NCBI GenBank assembly: GCA_964394585.1
Contig: CAYMYI010000033.1
Span: 1 to 36,103, forward strand
Direction of reading: 5' to 3'
Source of the DNA: CAYUJH01 sp964394585
GTDB lineage: Bacteria > Bacteroidota > Bacteroidia > Cytophagales > Flammeovirgaceae
Length of the DNA stretch: 36,103 nucleotides
Both the position numbers and the translations under genes were made by a program. Shown here piece after piece: positions 7,566 to 15,666 of this stretch (position 1 is its first letter; every line of letters starts with the position of its first letter). The notes beneath the pieces were generated by a model that was not told the origin of the DNA, searched no databases, and worked only from the letters and a program-made list of their open reading frames with translations.

Positions 7566-8969
7566 TTACGACTTATGTAAGAGTAACACATTTTCGACAT
7601 GATGTGTTTGTGGGAACATATCTACCGGTTGGGCTGCTTGCACGGTATAATAAGATTTCAAGATGGCTAAATCGCGGGCTTGGGTTGCCGGATTACAACT
7701 TACATATACGATGCGCTCTGGGGCGGCTTTTAGTAGTGTATTTACCACATTTTCGTGCATTCCGGCACGAGGGGGGTCAGTAATGAGCACATCGGGTTTG
7801 CCGTGCCGTTTCATAAAAGCTTCGTTGAGGATGTCTTTCATATCGCCGGCTTCAAAATAAGTATTGGTAATCCCATTGATGGTTGAGTTGATGCGCGCAT
7901 CTTCTACGGCAGCGGCAACATATTCTAACCCTATTACTTTTTTTGCATTTCGGGCTACAAAGTTGGCAATAGTGCCGGTGCCAGTGTACAAATCGTAGAC
8001 GGTTTCGTGCCCTTGCAACGCAGCCATTTCTCGCACAATGCGATACAGCGCTAAGGCTTGTGCACCATTTGTTTGATAAAACGATTTTGGACCAACTCGA
8101 AACTGCAAATCTTCCATGCGTTCCGTAATGTAGGGGGTGCCAGCGTACGCAATTACCTCCAAATCGTGAAAGGTTTCGTTGCCCTTGGGGTTTACCACGT
8201 ACATGAGCGAAGTAATCTGTGGAAAACGTTCGTGCAAAAATGCCATCACCTTTTCAATTTGTTCGGCTTGGTTTTCAAAAAACTGGACGATGACCATCAC
8301 TTCTCCGGTTTCCGTAGTGCGAATGATGAGATTGCGCAGAAAGCCATGCTGTTCTCTAATGTTAAAGAACGAGAGATTCTCGCGGCGGGCATAGTCGCGA
8401 AGAGCTAATCGGATTTCGTTGGAAGGCGCTTGCTGTAGGTAGCAGGCTTGCAGGTCGAGCACTTTATCGAACCTACCAGGGAGGTGTAGCCCAAGTCCGC
8501 GCCGATCCAACGCATGCTCAGAATCGATTTCGTTCTGGGTGAGCCAGCGCGCTGGGGTGAAGGTGAACTCTAACTTATTGCGGTAGAATTGTTGTTTTTC
8601 CGAAGGTAAAATGGGCTGAATTTCAGGGAGTACTGCTCCGCTAATTTTTTGGAGGTTTTGGGTTACTTGAGCCTGCTTAAATTCGAGCTGCTGAGCATAT
8701 GCCATGTGTTGCCATTTGCAGCCGCCGCATGTGCCAAAATGCTCACAAAATGGCTCGATTCGGTGTTGGGAATAGTGGTGGTAATGCACTATATGCCCTT
8801 CTGCATAACTGCTTTTTTTGCGGGTAACTTGCACGTCGACCACATCGCCGGGTACACCGCCTTCCACAAAAACAACTAAATCGCCGTGTTTGCCAACGCT
8901 TTTCCCTTTACTACTGATGTCGGTTATTTCAATTTGTTCTAAACGGATGTTCTTCTTTCTTCGAGCCAT
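7566..8969 (-). CDS. rlmD: 23S rRNA (uracil-C5)-methyltransferase, RumA/RlmD type
   Basis: A 467-residue SAM-dependent RNA m5U methyltransferase. An N-terminal TRAM domain (about residues 5-65, beginning after the basic start MARRKK) precedes four cysteines that fit the RlmD iron-sulfur site: Cys75, Cys81, Cys84 and Cys176, in CEHFGTCGGCKWQH and QACYLQQ. The catalytic domain has the SAM loop VYDLYTGTGTIANFVA, the DPPRAGMHENVV motif and the nucleophile Cys425 in YVSCNPATQARD. The family methylates U1939-type sites of 23S rRNA (RlmD) or related positions. Many Bacteroidota carry more than one paralogue, so the exact target base is not certain. Upstream on the minus strand TAATTTCG (9000-9007) is a one-mismatch -7 element. 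The start is the ATG at 8969. Confidence 0.9.
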   Translation of the reverse strand: MARRKKNIRLEQIEITDISSKGKSVGKHGDLVVFVEGGVPGDVVDVQVTRKKSSYAEGHIVHYHHYSQHRIEPFCEHFGTCGGCKWQHMAYAQQLEFKQAQVTQNLQKISGAVLPEIQPILPSEKQQFYRNKLEFTFTPARWLTQNEIDSEHALDRRGLGLHLPGRFDKVLDLQACYLQQAPSNEIRLALRDYARRENLSFFNIREQHGFLRNLIIRTTETGEVMVIVQFFENQAEQIEKVMAFLHERFPQITSLMYVVNPKGNETFHDLEVIAYAGTPYITERMEDLQFRVGPKSFYQTNGAQALALYRIVREMAALQGHETVYDLYTGTGTIANFVARNAKKVIGLEYVAAAVEDARINSTINGITNTYFEAGDMKDILNEAFMKRHGKPDVLITDPPRAGMHENVVNTLLKAAPERIVYVSCNPATQARDLAILKSYYTVQAAQPVDMFPQTHHVENVLLLHKS

Positions 8970-9050
8970 GTTCTCTGGGAGTAAATTGCATTACAAGGTG
9001 CGAAATTACGAGAACTTGCCGAAGTAAAAGCAGTGGAGTTATCTTAATTG

Positions 9051-9539
9051 CTAAGAAGAAGAGGGAGTCGATTGCGGTGAATCTAGCTCTAAAGAGATGA
9101 CCCAATCGTAGCCTTCTTGGAAGGTAGGAAACCACTTATAGTGCTTTATGTGCTTTGCTTTAGCAATGATTTCGTCCATGGCTAACTGCGCATAGAAATC
9201 TTTGGGTTCTATGCTGGCAGAGGCTTGTAAACCTGCTTGTACAGCTATGGGGATGTACTCGTCGAAAAACCAATCGGCAGCGTCGGCAAAACTGCCATCA
9301 AATTGGGAAAGATCGCTAATGGAGCGCATCACCAATAGTTTGTTTTGGAAGGCAAACCAGCCTATATGTTTATAAATCCCCATAATTTGCTCTACAGTGG
9401 TGAAATCAGTCCAGGTGGAAATTGCCAAAAAGTAATCGGGGACATACTCAAAAGAAAATACTTTAATTGCCCGCTCGTCATATATTTCGTAATTGAATGT
9501 ATCAATTTCTTTGAACTGTAATCCGTAATCGTTTAGCAT
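9051..9539 (-). CDS. Unrecognised small protein
   Basis: I do not recognise this protein. With the ATG at 9539 it has 162 residues; extending the frame upstream to a TTG at 9566 adds MKTLNSLPL, but TTG starts are rare in Bacteroidota. It has no signal peptide and no membrane helix. The N half (GLQFKEIDTFNYEIYDERAIKVFSFEY) looks like alternating strands. The middle is rich in aromatic residues (WFAFQ, DWFFDEYIP), and the order, short strands followed by helices, loosely resembles SpoIIAA-like/STAS folds. The C-terminus is a low-complexity PQSTPSSS tail. It is transcribed away from the channel gene at 9765 and ends about 80 bases before the rRNA methyltransferase gene on the same strand. Function unknown. 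Confidence 0.7.
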   Translation of the reverse strand: MLNDYGLQFKEIDTFNYEIYDERAIKVFSFEYVPDYFLAISTWTDFTTVEQIMGIYKHIGWFAFQNKLLVMRSISDLSQFDGSFADAADWFFDEYIPIAVQAGLQASASIEPKDFYAQLAMDEIIAKAKHIKHYKWFPTFQEGYDWVISLELDSPQSTPSSS

Positions 9540-9764
9540 AAGCGGTAGGGAGTTTAGGGTTTTCAAACATTGATTTTGATTCGATTTGAATATAATAAAA
9601 AACGACTGCGAAAGCGTTTTCTCTTCTTATCCTTTAAATTTTTTTAATGTGCAGGGCATTCTATTATTTTACATCGTTCATTTTTAGAGTTGAATAACCT
9701 TTGGATTACGTAGTTTCGGGCATGGGAAAACGATTCTCACATTCGTAAGCGTGTTTAGATTGGT

Positions 9765-11714
9765 ATGGCATCACAACAACCTTCTTTTTTTCATTTTCGG
9801 TATCGGCTAGAGAATGCCATAATTTCGCGCGGAACGATACCTCTGATGCTGCAAGCAACGATAGCGTTTGTTTTGTTTTCGTTGATAGTGGCTTGCTTTT
9901 TTCCCGCAAGCATGTTTGTTGTTAGCCATACTCGGCTCACATGGGGGCAGTTTATGCTTTCAGGCATATTCCCCAAACTAGCCGATGTACACTTTCCTCC
10001 TCGGATTTGGGCGTTGGTGCTGTGGTTGTTCAGTGGAGTTTGGGCAATCGTAGCTGTGGGGTATATATCCTTGGCAACTGCTTCGATTTACCTCTGGCTT
10101 TCTGACGTGCAGCGTGGCAGAAAGCCCGTTCGCGCCAGAGAACATACGGTAATCTTGGGGTGGTCGCTTAAAGGAGTAGAGCTGGTACAGCAACTCTTAC
10201 ACTGGAACCCCAACACGCACAAAGCACGAGTAGCCATTCTTGCCAATGTAGATGCTATGCAGCTTCAGCAAGAGTTGGTAGAAAAGCTGCCTTACGATAA
10301 ACAACAACGTTTGATGGTTCGCTCCGGTAGTGCCCTTGTAGCCGACGACCTACGGTTGGTCAATATTGCTGAAGCGAAAACCGTGATTATTCTACCCGAA
10401 GAACAAGAGCGCGATGCCGACATCGCCATCTTAAAAATACTACTCGCCCTTATGAACGCTCCTTTTCAGCGCCATATGGCAACGCATTACCACGTAGTTG
10501 CAGCCATGCACCACCCTTCGAATGGAAAAGTAGCAGAAATGATTGCCGGCAATCGCATCACTGTACTCCATACGTTCGATATAGTTAGCCGCCTAATCGC
10601 TCAAACATGCCGCCAACCTGGTCTGAGCGAAGTATATGCCGAGCTGATGACGTTTCGCGGGGCGGAAATTTACTTCCAGCGCGAACCTTTGCTATGGGGC
10701 AAAACCTTTCGCGAAGCTGTTTTTTCGTATGCTGATAGCACGGTGATAGGTATTCGGAAATCGAAGAAAAATATGATTTCGTTGAACGATCCGGAACCTT
10801 TTTTACGAACCAAAGAACGCGATATTGTAATCAATCCTTCTGAAGATTACACACTCGAAGAAGGCGATGCGCTGATTGTAATCAGTACAGATAGCCGATC
10901 GGTAGTGTTCGGTAAGCAGCGTTCCGATGCGGTAAAAGCTACCCTGATTGCAGAAAATGCCGTTCCCCTCCAAAATCCTGAGAAAATATTGTTGGTAGGA
11001 TGGAGCCCCAATGCGCCTAGCATCCTCAAAGAAATTGATGCCTATGCGGTGCGAGGTTCAAAGGTAGTGGTAATGCGTGCAGAAGGCGAAAACCTCGAAA
11101 AAACAACTCACCCTCCACGCGGGTTGAAAAACCTTGAAATTACCTATTGGGAGGCTGATTCTACCGATCGAGAGGCGTTCGGGGTAATTAAGCCGAACGA
11201 GTTTGACCACGTGATTGTACTGAGTGATATTGAGCAATATGGTATCGAAGAGGCCGATTCGCGCAGTTTAATCAGTTTGGTACACTTGCGCGATATTGCC
11301 ATTGAGCGGAAAGCAACGTATAACTTGGTGAGTGAGATGGCAAACGCACGTAATCAGTCATTAGCACAACTCGCCAAACCCGATGACTTCATCGTGGGCG
11401 ACAACCTCATTAGCTTGCTTTTGGCACAAGTAGCAGAAAACCGCGAACTCAAAATGGTGTTCGAAGAATTCCTCGATGCATCTGGTTGCGAAATAAATTT
11501 ACGCCCAGCCGAGGAATATGTATTGCTGGAAGAATCCGTGAATTTTTATACAATTACCGAGGCAGCCTTGCGCAAAAAGCAAATCGCCATTGGTGTTCGG
11601 TTTGCCGCACATTCCAAAGAAGAAGATCAAAATTTTGGGATTGTATTGAATCCACCCAAAGAAGACGAAATTATTTTCCGTTCCGGCGATCGGATTATTG
11701 TAATTATTGAATAG
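9765..11714 (+). CDS. CASTOR/POLLUX-like ion channel protein with tandem TrkA-N/RCK-type regions
   Basis: A 649-residue membrane protein with two hydrophobic helices (about residues 27-52 and 82-108), then a large cytosolic part beginning HTVILGWSLKGVELVQQLL, a Rossmann motif typical of CASTOR/POLLUX channels, which gate cation flux. A second Rossmann unit follows near residue 407 (ILLVGWSPNAPSILKEIDAY). TrkA-C-like segments occur near 350-370 (LEEGDALIVIS) and at the end (FRSGDRIIVIIE). The linker between the helices, where the pore loop should lie (FMLSGIFPKLADVHF), lacks the DPG-like motif I recall from bacterial homologues, so ion selectivity cannot be stated. A weak promoter-like TAGTTTCG lies at 9711-9718. 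Two membrane-protein genes follow on the same strand at 94- and 53-base gaps, possibly one operon. Confidence 0.85.
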   Translation: MASQQPSFFHFRYRLENAIISRGTIPLMLQATIAFVLFSLIVACFFPASMFVVSHTRLTWGQFMLSGIFPKLADVHFPPRIWALVLWLFSGVWAIVAVGYISLATASIYLWLSDVQRGRKPVRAREHTVILGWSLKGVELVQQLLHWNPNTHKARVAILANVDAMQLQQELVEKLPYDKQQRLMVRSGSALVADDLRLVNIAEAKTVIILPEEQERDADIAILKILLALMNAPFQRHMATHYHVVAAMHHPSNGKVAEMIAGNRITVLHTFDIVSRLIAQTCRQPGLSEVYAELMTFRGAEIYFQREPLLWGKTFREAVFSYADSTVIGIRKSKKNMISLNDPEPFLRTKERDIVINPSEDYTLEEGDALIVISTDSRSVVFGKQRSDAVKATLIAENAVPLQNPEKILLVGWSPNAPSILKEIDAYAVRGSKVVVMRAEGENLEKTTHPPRGLKNLEITYWEADSTDREAFGVIKPNEFDHVIVLSDIEQYGIEEADSRSLISLVHLRDIAIERKATYNLVSEMANARNQSLAQLAKPDDFIVGDNLISLLLAQVAENRELKMVFEEFLDASGCEINLRPAEEYVLLEESVNFYTITEAALRKKQIAIGVRFAAHSKEEDQNFGIVLNPPKEDEIIFRSGDRIIVIIE

Positions 11715-11808
11715 AAAAGCATAAAATAGAAATAGTATAAAACTAAATTTCTTTGGTTTTCATTAAATTGAAACCAAGCAAAATTTAGAGTTAGTTGTTG
11801 TATGATTT

Positions 11809-12765
11809 ATGGAACAAAGTTTAGGACCCCTGCAAAAAGCGGTAGATTTTATCAAAAGAAGTGCTGAAAAGGTGTTTTGGCCAAATTTCGGTCGGCATGG
11901 GTTGCCCGAAGTAATACAAATGCGTTTAGAAACCCTGCCTGAACCCATCCAGCTTGAGTATTACGAAGACTACGACGCAGAGGTAACCCGACTTCGCAAC
12001 GGACGAAACTTCACGCTAGTAGCTTTCCTTTTGCTTATTATTACCTCTACTGGCGGTTTTTGGGCGCCTATGGGGCTTTTCATGTATTGGTTACATCTAA
12101 AATATCGGAAAATTCCGGATATTTCCAACCGAGTGATGCAAGGTCTACAAGTTCGTTACAATTTACAGCCTACACGCCAAGGAGCTACAGCAGGTACGCG
12201 CAGCTATCAGTCTACCACCGACCCTCACCGAAGTACACCACGAAACATTGTAGAAAATTACGATCCTTCAAACCTATCCATCGAGAACTTGAAAGAAGGC
12301 TACATGGTGGATTACAACCTGAAAACATGGCAAGTAACTACACGGCGCCAGTTTGATTGGGCATCGGGCATTTCGGCTCGTGAGTTTAAATTAGTGAGCG
12401 ATATGGAAAGCATCTGGGTGTATCTATTCAAAGAAGGCAACCACACGACCATTACGGTAAGCAAACCCTTGAACATTTATGCGATTGATGCTGAGCTAGA
12501 AACCGAAATATTGCACACTAAGCGCCCGTATAACATCATTCATTACCAAAGTTCACAATTCTTCCGCGAAAATGCGCTGGAAGGCTATTTGTTCAACCTA
12601 ACGACCCGCTCGTTAGGCATTAAAGTAAACGCATGGGAGTACTATGACCAAGACCGCCTCAACTATATGCGCATTGAACAACAAGACCAGCGCAACTTTC
12701 GAGCAGTAGTGGGCAAACTTGCATCTGAGTTCGAATTTACCGATATTCTACCTCAGAAAAAGTGA
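11809..12765 (+). CDS. Membrane protein with DUF4178-like C-terminal domain
   Basis: A 318-residue protein. The N-terminal region (about 1-65) is cytosolic and partly amphipathic. One hydrophobic stretch at about 68-96 (FTLVAFLLLIITSTGG... to YWLHLKY) gives one or two membrane segments. A polar linker follows (about 110-150), rich in Thr, Arg and Ser. The C-terminal part from about residue 153 (LSIENLKEGYMVDYNLKTWQ...EFKLVSDMESIWVYLFKEG) fits the DUF4178 pattern: a start of the type L..GD.vdY....W.V, then repeated strands. DUF4178 proteins have no settled biochemical role; they have been linked by gene neighbourhood to membrane-stress and polyamine-related gene sets. The gene follows the CASTOR/POLLUX-like channel with a 94-base gap. 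The DUF assignment is by eye. Confidence 0.7.
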   Translation: MEQSLGPLQKAVDFIKRSAEKVFWPNFGRHGLPEVIQMRLETLPEPIQLEYYEDYDAEVTRLRNGRNFTLVAFLLLIITSTGGFWAPMGLFMYWLHLKYRKIPDISNRVMQGLQVRYNLQPTRQGATAGTRSYQSTTDPHRSTPRNIVENYDPSNLSIENLKEGYMVDYNLKTWQVTTRRQFDWASGISAREFKLVSDMESIWVYLFKEGNHTTITVSKPLNIYAIDAELETEILHTKRPYNIIHYQSSQFFRENALEGYLFNLTTRSLGIKVNAWEYYDQDRLNYMRIEQQDQRNFRAVVGKLASEFEFTDILPQKK

Positions 12766-12818
12766 TTTTTTTTGCGTAATCGTTTCCTAAAAAGACGACT
12801 TTTTAACCTAACGTAGTT

Positions 12819-13322
12819 ATGACTAGTTTCAGAATCCGCCCGAGATTCCGTTTAGTGTCGCCCCTATCGCCTACGGAAATCACTGATCGTATGAAAGAAG
12901 CCCTTAGTCAATCGAGCGATTTGTGCGATTGTGCAGGAGTCGTTATCCCCGGGCACATCACCCTGAAAATTAAGGCGAACGAACTGCACTTCTGGTCGCC
13001 ACAACTCGATATCACCTTAGAACCCGAAGGTGAAGGGACTTTGGTTCGAGGGTTATATGGCCCCAACCCAAGTATTTGGGCACTCATTGCATTTGGCTAT
13101 TTGGTGTTGGGTGTGGTATTGATGTTCTTACTAATCATTGGTTTTTCAGCGTATAGTTTAGGCGAACCGATTACCATTTTGTGGGGAGTTCCTGCAGTGC
13201 TTTTGGCAGGGTTGGGTTTGTATTTTATCAGCCAATTGGGGCAAAAACTTGGCGCGGAGCAGACTTTCATTCTACACCATTTCTTTGAACGAATTATAAA
13301 TCAGAAGATTGGAATCAATTAA
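12819..13322 (+). CDS. Small two-TM membrane protein, function unknown
   Basis: I do not recognise a named family. It has 167 residues: a soluble N-terminal part (1-82), basic at the start (MTSFRIRPRFRLVSP) and strand-rich (HITLKIKANELHFWSPQLDITLEPEGEGTLVRGLYGPNPS), then two hydrophobic helices at about 85-112 and 118-140, and a short polar tail. The N half looks like a small beta-sandwich placed before a membrane anchor. It lies 53 bases after the DUF4178-like gene on the same strand and may be co-transcribed with it and the channel gene. A separate promoter then starts the EgtB gene downstream. Confidence 0.7.
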   Translation: MTSFRIRPRFRLVSPLSPTEITDRMKEALSQSSDLCDCAGVVIPGHITLKIKANELHFWSPQLDITLEPEGEGTLVRGLYGPNPSIWALIAFGYLVLGVVLMFLLIIGFSAYSLGEPITILWGVPAVLLAGLGLYFISQLGQKLGAEQTFILHHFFERIINQKIGIN

Positions 13323-13352
13323 AAATGCTGTAGGCATATTTTAAACAATGTT

Positions 13353-13383
13353 TTTGTATACCGGAGTTACCGATGTAACTTTC
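13353..13383 (+). promoter_or_regulatory. Bacteroidota-type promoter of the egtB-like gene
   Basis: TTTG at 13353-13356 is followed after exactly 19 bases by TAACTTTC at 13376-13383. This matches the consensus TTTG-N19-20-TAnnTTTG at all positions but the last. Transcription would begin near 13390, past the TTG codon at 13389, which supports the ATG at 13410 as the true start. Confidence 0.6.
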
Positions 13384-13409
13384 GCTAATTGAGAACAAAA
13401 ACAGAGATT

Positions 13410-14666
13410 ATGGATAGCCAACATCTTCTACGACAGTATAAAACAGTAAGAGCACAAACGGAACATTTATGCGCTCCTCTTTCAATTGAAGATTACATCC
13501 CACAGCCTATTGTAGATGTAAGTCCCCCGAAGTGGCACTTAGCCCATACTACTTGGTTCTTCGAGAACTTTATTTTAGTGCCGCACTCCGAGAAGTATCA
13601 CTTATTTCGCAAGCAATTCAATTATTTGTTTAATAGCTACTACGAATCGCAAGGCGAACGCATTCAGCGTGATTTACGTGGAAGCATGTCGCGCCCCACC
13701 GTAGCAGAGGTACAAGAGTATCGGGCTTATGTAGATCGCCATATGGAAGCATTGTTACAAAGCGATACCTTGCCTGAGAACGTGTTGAAATTTATAGGAT
13801 TAGGGTTGGAACATGAGCAACAGCATCAAGAATTACTGATTACCGACTTAAAATATACAATGGGACAAAACCCTATCTTCCCGGCGTATCGCCTTGAAGC
13901 GGAGTTCCCTCAGCAAAAAGCAGAAGATACTATAAAATCGGAGTATATGCCGGTAGAGGCAGGTGTTTATACTGTAGGGCACCAAAGCGAAGATTTTTGT
14001 TTCGACAATGAGTTAGGCGCACACCAAGTGTTTTTGCACGATTTCCAGATTTTAGATCGCTTAGTAACCAACCGCGAGTATATGGAGTTCATAAGCGCAG
14101 GGGGGTATAAAACAGTATCCCTTTGGCTGATGGAAGGTTGGGAGTGGGTGAAATCGAACGGAATTGAAGCCCCTTTATATTGGCAACGCCATTACGACGA
14201 ATGGAAACAATTTACCCTCTATGGTTTACAAGAAATTGACCCCGAAGCACCGGTTACACACATATCGTATTACGAAGCTGAAGCATTTGCCCGTTGGAAA
14301 GGCAAACGCTTACCCACTGAGTTTGAATGGGAAGTGGCATGCCGCAAGCTGAACTCGAATATCCCGAAAGATGCGAACTTCCTCGACGACGATACGCTCA
14401 TGCCCTTAGGGAGAAAACGAGGAAATAATCAGATGTTTGGCGATGCGTGGGAATGGACAAATAGTGCATATTTACCCTATCCGTACTACAAGCAAGCCGC
14501 CGGAGCACTTGGGGAATACAATGGTAAATTTATGGTAAATCAGATGGTGCTCCGTGGCGGTTCCTGTGCTACGCCAAAGTCGCATATCAGAGCAACGTAC
14601 CGAAATTTCTTCCACCCTGATAAGCGCTGGCAGTTTACAGGCATCCGCTTAGCGGAAACTTGCTAG
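13410..14666 (+). CDS. egtB: EgtB-type sulfoxide synthase (DinB-like plus formylglycine-enzyme-like domains)
   Basis: A 418-residue protein. EgtB is a mononuclear iron enzyme that joins a sulfur donor (cysteine or gamma-glutamylcysteine) to hercynine with O2, a step of ergothioneine synthesis. The N-terminal DinB_2-like domain carries the expected three-His iron site: His46 in KWHLAHTTWFFEN, and His135 and His139 in LEHEQQHQELL. The C-terminal FGE-sulfatase domain shows HISYYEAEAFARWKGKRLP, FGDAWEWTNSAYLPYP, LRGGSCATPKSHIRATYRNFF and RWQFTGIRLAE, all as in EgtB. The ATG at 13410 was chosen over an in-frame TTG at 13389 because the promoter lies just upstream. No egtD methyltransferase gene is in the window. 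A selenoneine synthase (SenA) would be the main alternative, but no senB/senC neighbours are present. Confidence 0.88.
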   Translation: MDSQHLLRQYKTVRAQTEHLCAPLSIEDYIPQPIVDVSPPKWHLAHTTWFFENFILVPHSEKYHLFRKQFNYLFNSYYESQGERIQRDLRGSMSRPTVAEVQEYRAYVDRHMEALLQSDTLPENVLKFIGLGLEHEQQHQELLITDLKYTMGQNPIFPAYRLEAEFPQQKAEDTIKSEYMPVEAGVYTVGHQSEDFCFDNELGAHQVFLHDFQILDRLVTNREYMEFISAGGYKTVSLWLMEGWEWVKSNGIEAPLYWQRHYDEWKQFTLYGLQEIDPEAPVTHISYYEAEAFARWKGKRLPTEFEWEVACRKLNSNIPKDANFLDDDTLMPLGRKRGNNQMFGDAWEWTNSAYLPYPYYKQAAGALGEYNGKFMVNQMVLRGGSCATPKSHIRATYRNFFHPDKRWQFTGIRLAETC

Positions 14667-14757
14667 TGTGTGGTTACTTGGCGCATCGCTCAAAAACAGA
14701 AGCATCGCTAGGGTTTCGCAAAGATGAATTATTGAAAAAGTTATGAATGTAAATGAC

Positions 14758-14765
14758 TATTTTTG
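14758..14765 (+). promoter_or_regulatory. Candidate -7 promoter element of the enoyl-CoA hydratase gene
   Basis: TATTTTTG is a full match to TAnnTTTG, giving a leader of about 48 bases. ATTGA at 14731-14735 is the only -33 candidate, and its spacing of about 23 bases is a little long. The start codon is preceded by GAGGAAAC, a purine-rich ribosome site. Confidence 0.45.
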
Positions 14766-14818
14766 GGCGTTATCCCTAAGAAAACTCTAAAAATCAGTAT
14801 TTACCAAATAGAGGAAAC

Positions 14819-15595
14819 ATGGAATTTAAAAATCTACTGCTCGACCTCGAAGGAGGTATTTTGAACATTACTATTAATCGAGAAAGCAAAATGAATGCGC
14901 TTAATACAGCTACAATCGAAGAGATAGCACGTGCATTCGAAAAAGTATATGATGAAAATGAAATAAAAGGGGTGATTTTGAAAGGTGCTGGGGAAAAGGC
15001 GTTTGTTGCCGGCGCTGATATTCAAGAAATCGCCGATTTGAATAACATGAATGGGCGCAAGTTTGCCGAGCGCGGTCAAGAAGTGTTCGCCAATATCGAA
15101 AATTGCCCAAAACCAGTGATTGCCGCTGTTAACGGCTATGCCTTAGGCGGAGGGTGCGAACTTGCCATGGCGTGCCACATCCGCATAGCTTCGGAAAAAG
15201 CGAAGTTTGGGCAACCCGAAGTAAATCTTGGTATCATCCCTGGGTACGGAGGAACGCAACGCTTAACCCAGCTTGTCGGAAAAGGAAAGGCGTTTGAACT
15301 TATCTTAACCGGCGATATGATTTCTGCAGCCGAAGCGCATCAGATTGGCTTGGTGAACCACGTAGTGGCACCCGAAGAAGTAGTGCCGAAAGCCGAAGAG
15401 ATTATGCGTAAAATTTTATCGAAAGCCGCCGTTGCTATTGCGCAGTCAATCGATTGCATCAATGCCGTAGCCACCCAAGACGATGGCTACCAGAAAGAAG
15501 CGAATGCATTTGGTAGTTGCCTAAGCACCGAAGACTTTAAAGAAGGAACAGCAGCGTTTTTACAAAAACGCAAACCCATTTTTACCGGGAAATAA
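14819..15595 (+). CDS. Enoyl-CoA hydratase (crotonase family)
   Basis: A 258-residue cytosolic enzyme of the usual crotonase length, which adds water across trans-2-enoyl-CoA in beta-oxidation or related acyl-CoA routes. Key features are the CoA-binding loop AFVAGADIQEI (61-71), the oxyanion-hole stretch NGYALGGGCELAMACH (105-120) with catalytic Glu114, and FGQPEVNLGIIPGYGGTQRL with catalytic Glu134. Both glutamates of genuine hydratases are present, which argues against a crotonase-fold isomerase or hydrolase. The start is the ATG at 14819 with a GAGGAAAC ribosome site. It stands as a single gene with its own promoter and a hairpin terminator. The carboxyltransferase 12 kb upstream could share acyl-CoA metabolism with it, but they are not linked in an operon. 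Confidence 0.93.
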   Translation: MEFKNLLLDLEGGILNITINRESKMNALNTATIEEIARAFEKVYDENEIKGVILKGAGEKAFVAGADIQEIADLNNMNGRKFAERGQEVFANIENCPKPVIAAVNGYALGGGCELAMACHIRIASEKAKFGQPEVNLGIIPGYGGTQRLTQLVGKGKAFELILTGDMISAAEAHQIGLVNHVVAPEEVVPKAEEIMRKILSKAAVAIAQSIDCINAVATQDDGYQKEANAFGSCLSTEDFKEGTAAFLQKRKPIFTGK

Positions 15596-15615
15596 CCTAT
15601 AACTTATACGATGAA

Positions 15616-15656
15616 AAGGCAGACCTCAGCAATGGAAAAGGTCTGCCTTCTTTTTT
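15616..15656 (+). terminator. Intrinsic terminator after the enoyl-CoA hydratase gene
   Basis: AAGGCAGACC (15616-15625) pairs perfectly with GGTCTGCCTT (15640-15649) around a 14-base loop, followed by CTTTTTT. It ends about 10 bases before the flippase start codon, so the flippase gene needs transcription from a very close promoter or readthrough. Confidence 0.85.
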
Positions 15657-15666
15657 GTGAAATAGT

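Noticed and set aside
9597..9620. A small hairpin, AAAACG...CGTTTT, in the divergent spacer upstream of the channel gene
   Set aside because: The stem is short with a bulge, lacks a T-run, and is upstream of both genes, so neither terminator nor operator can be supported.
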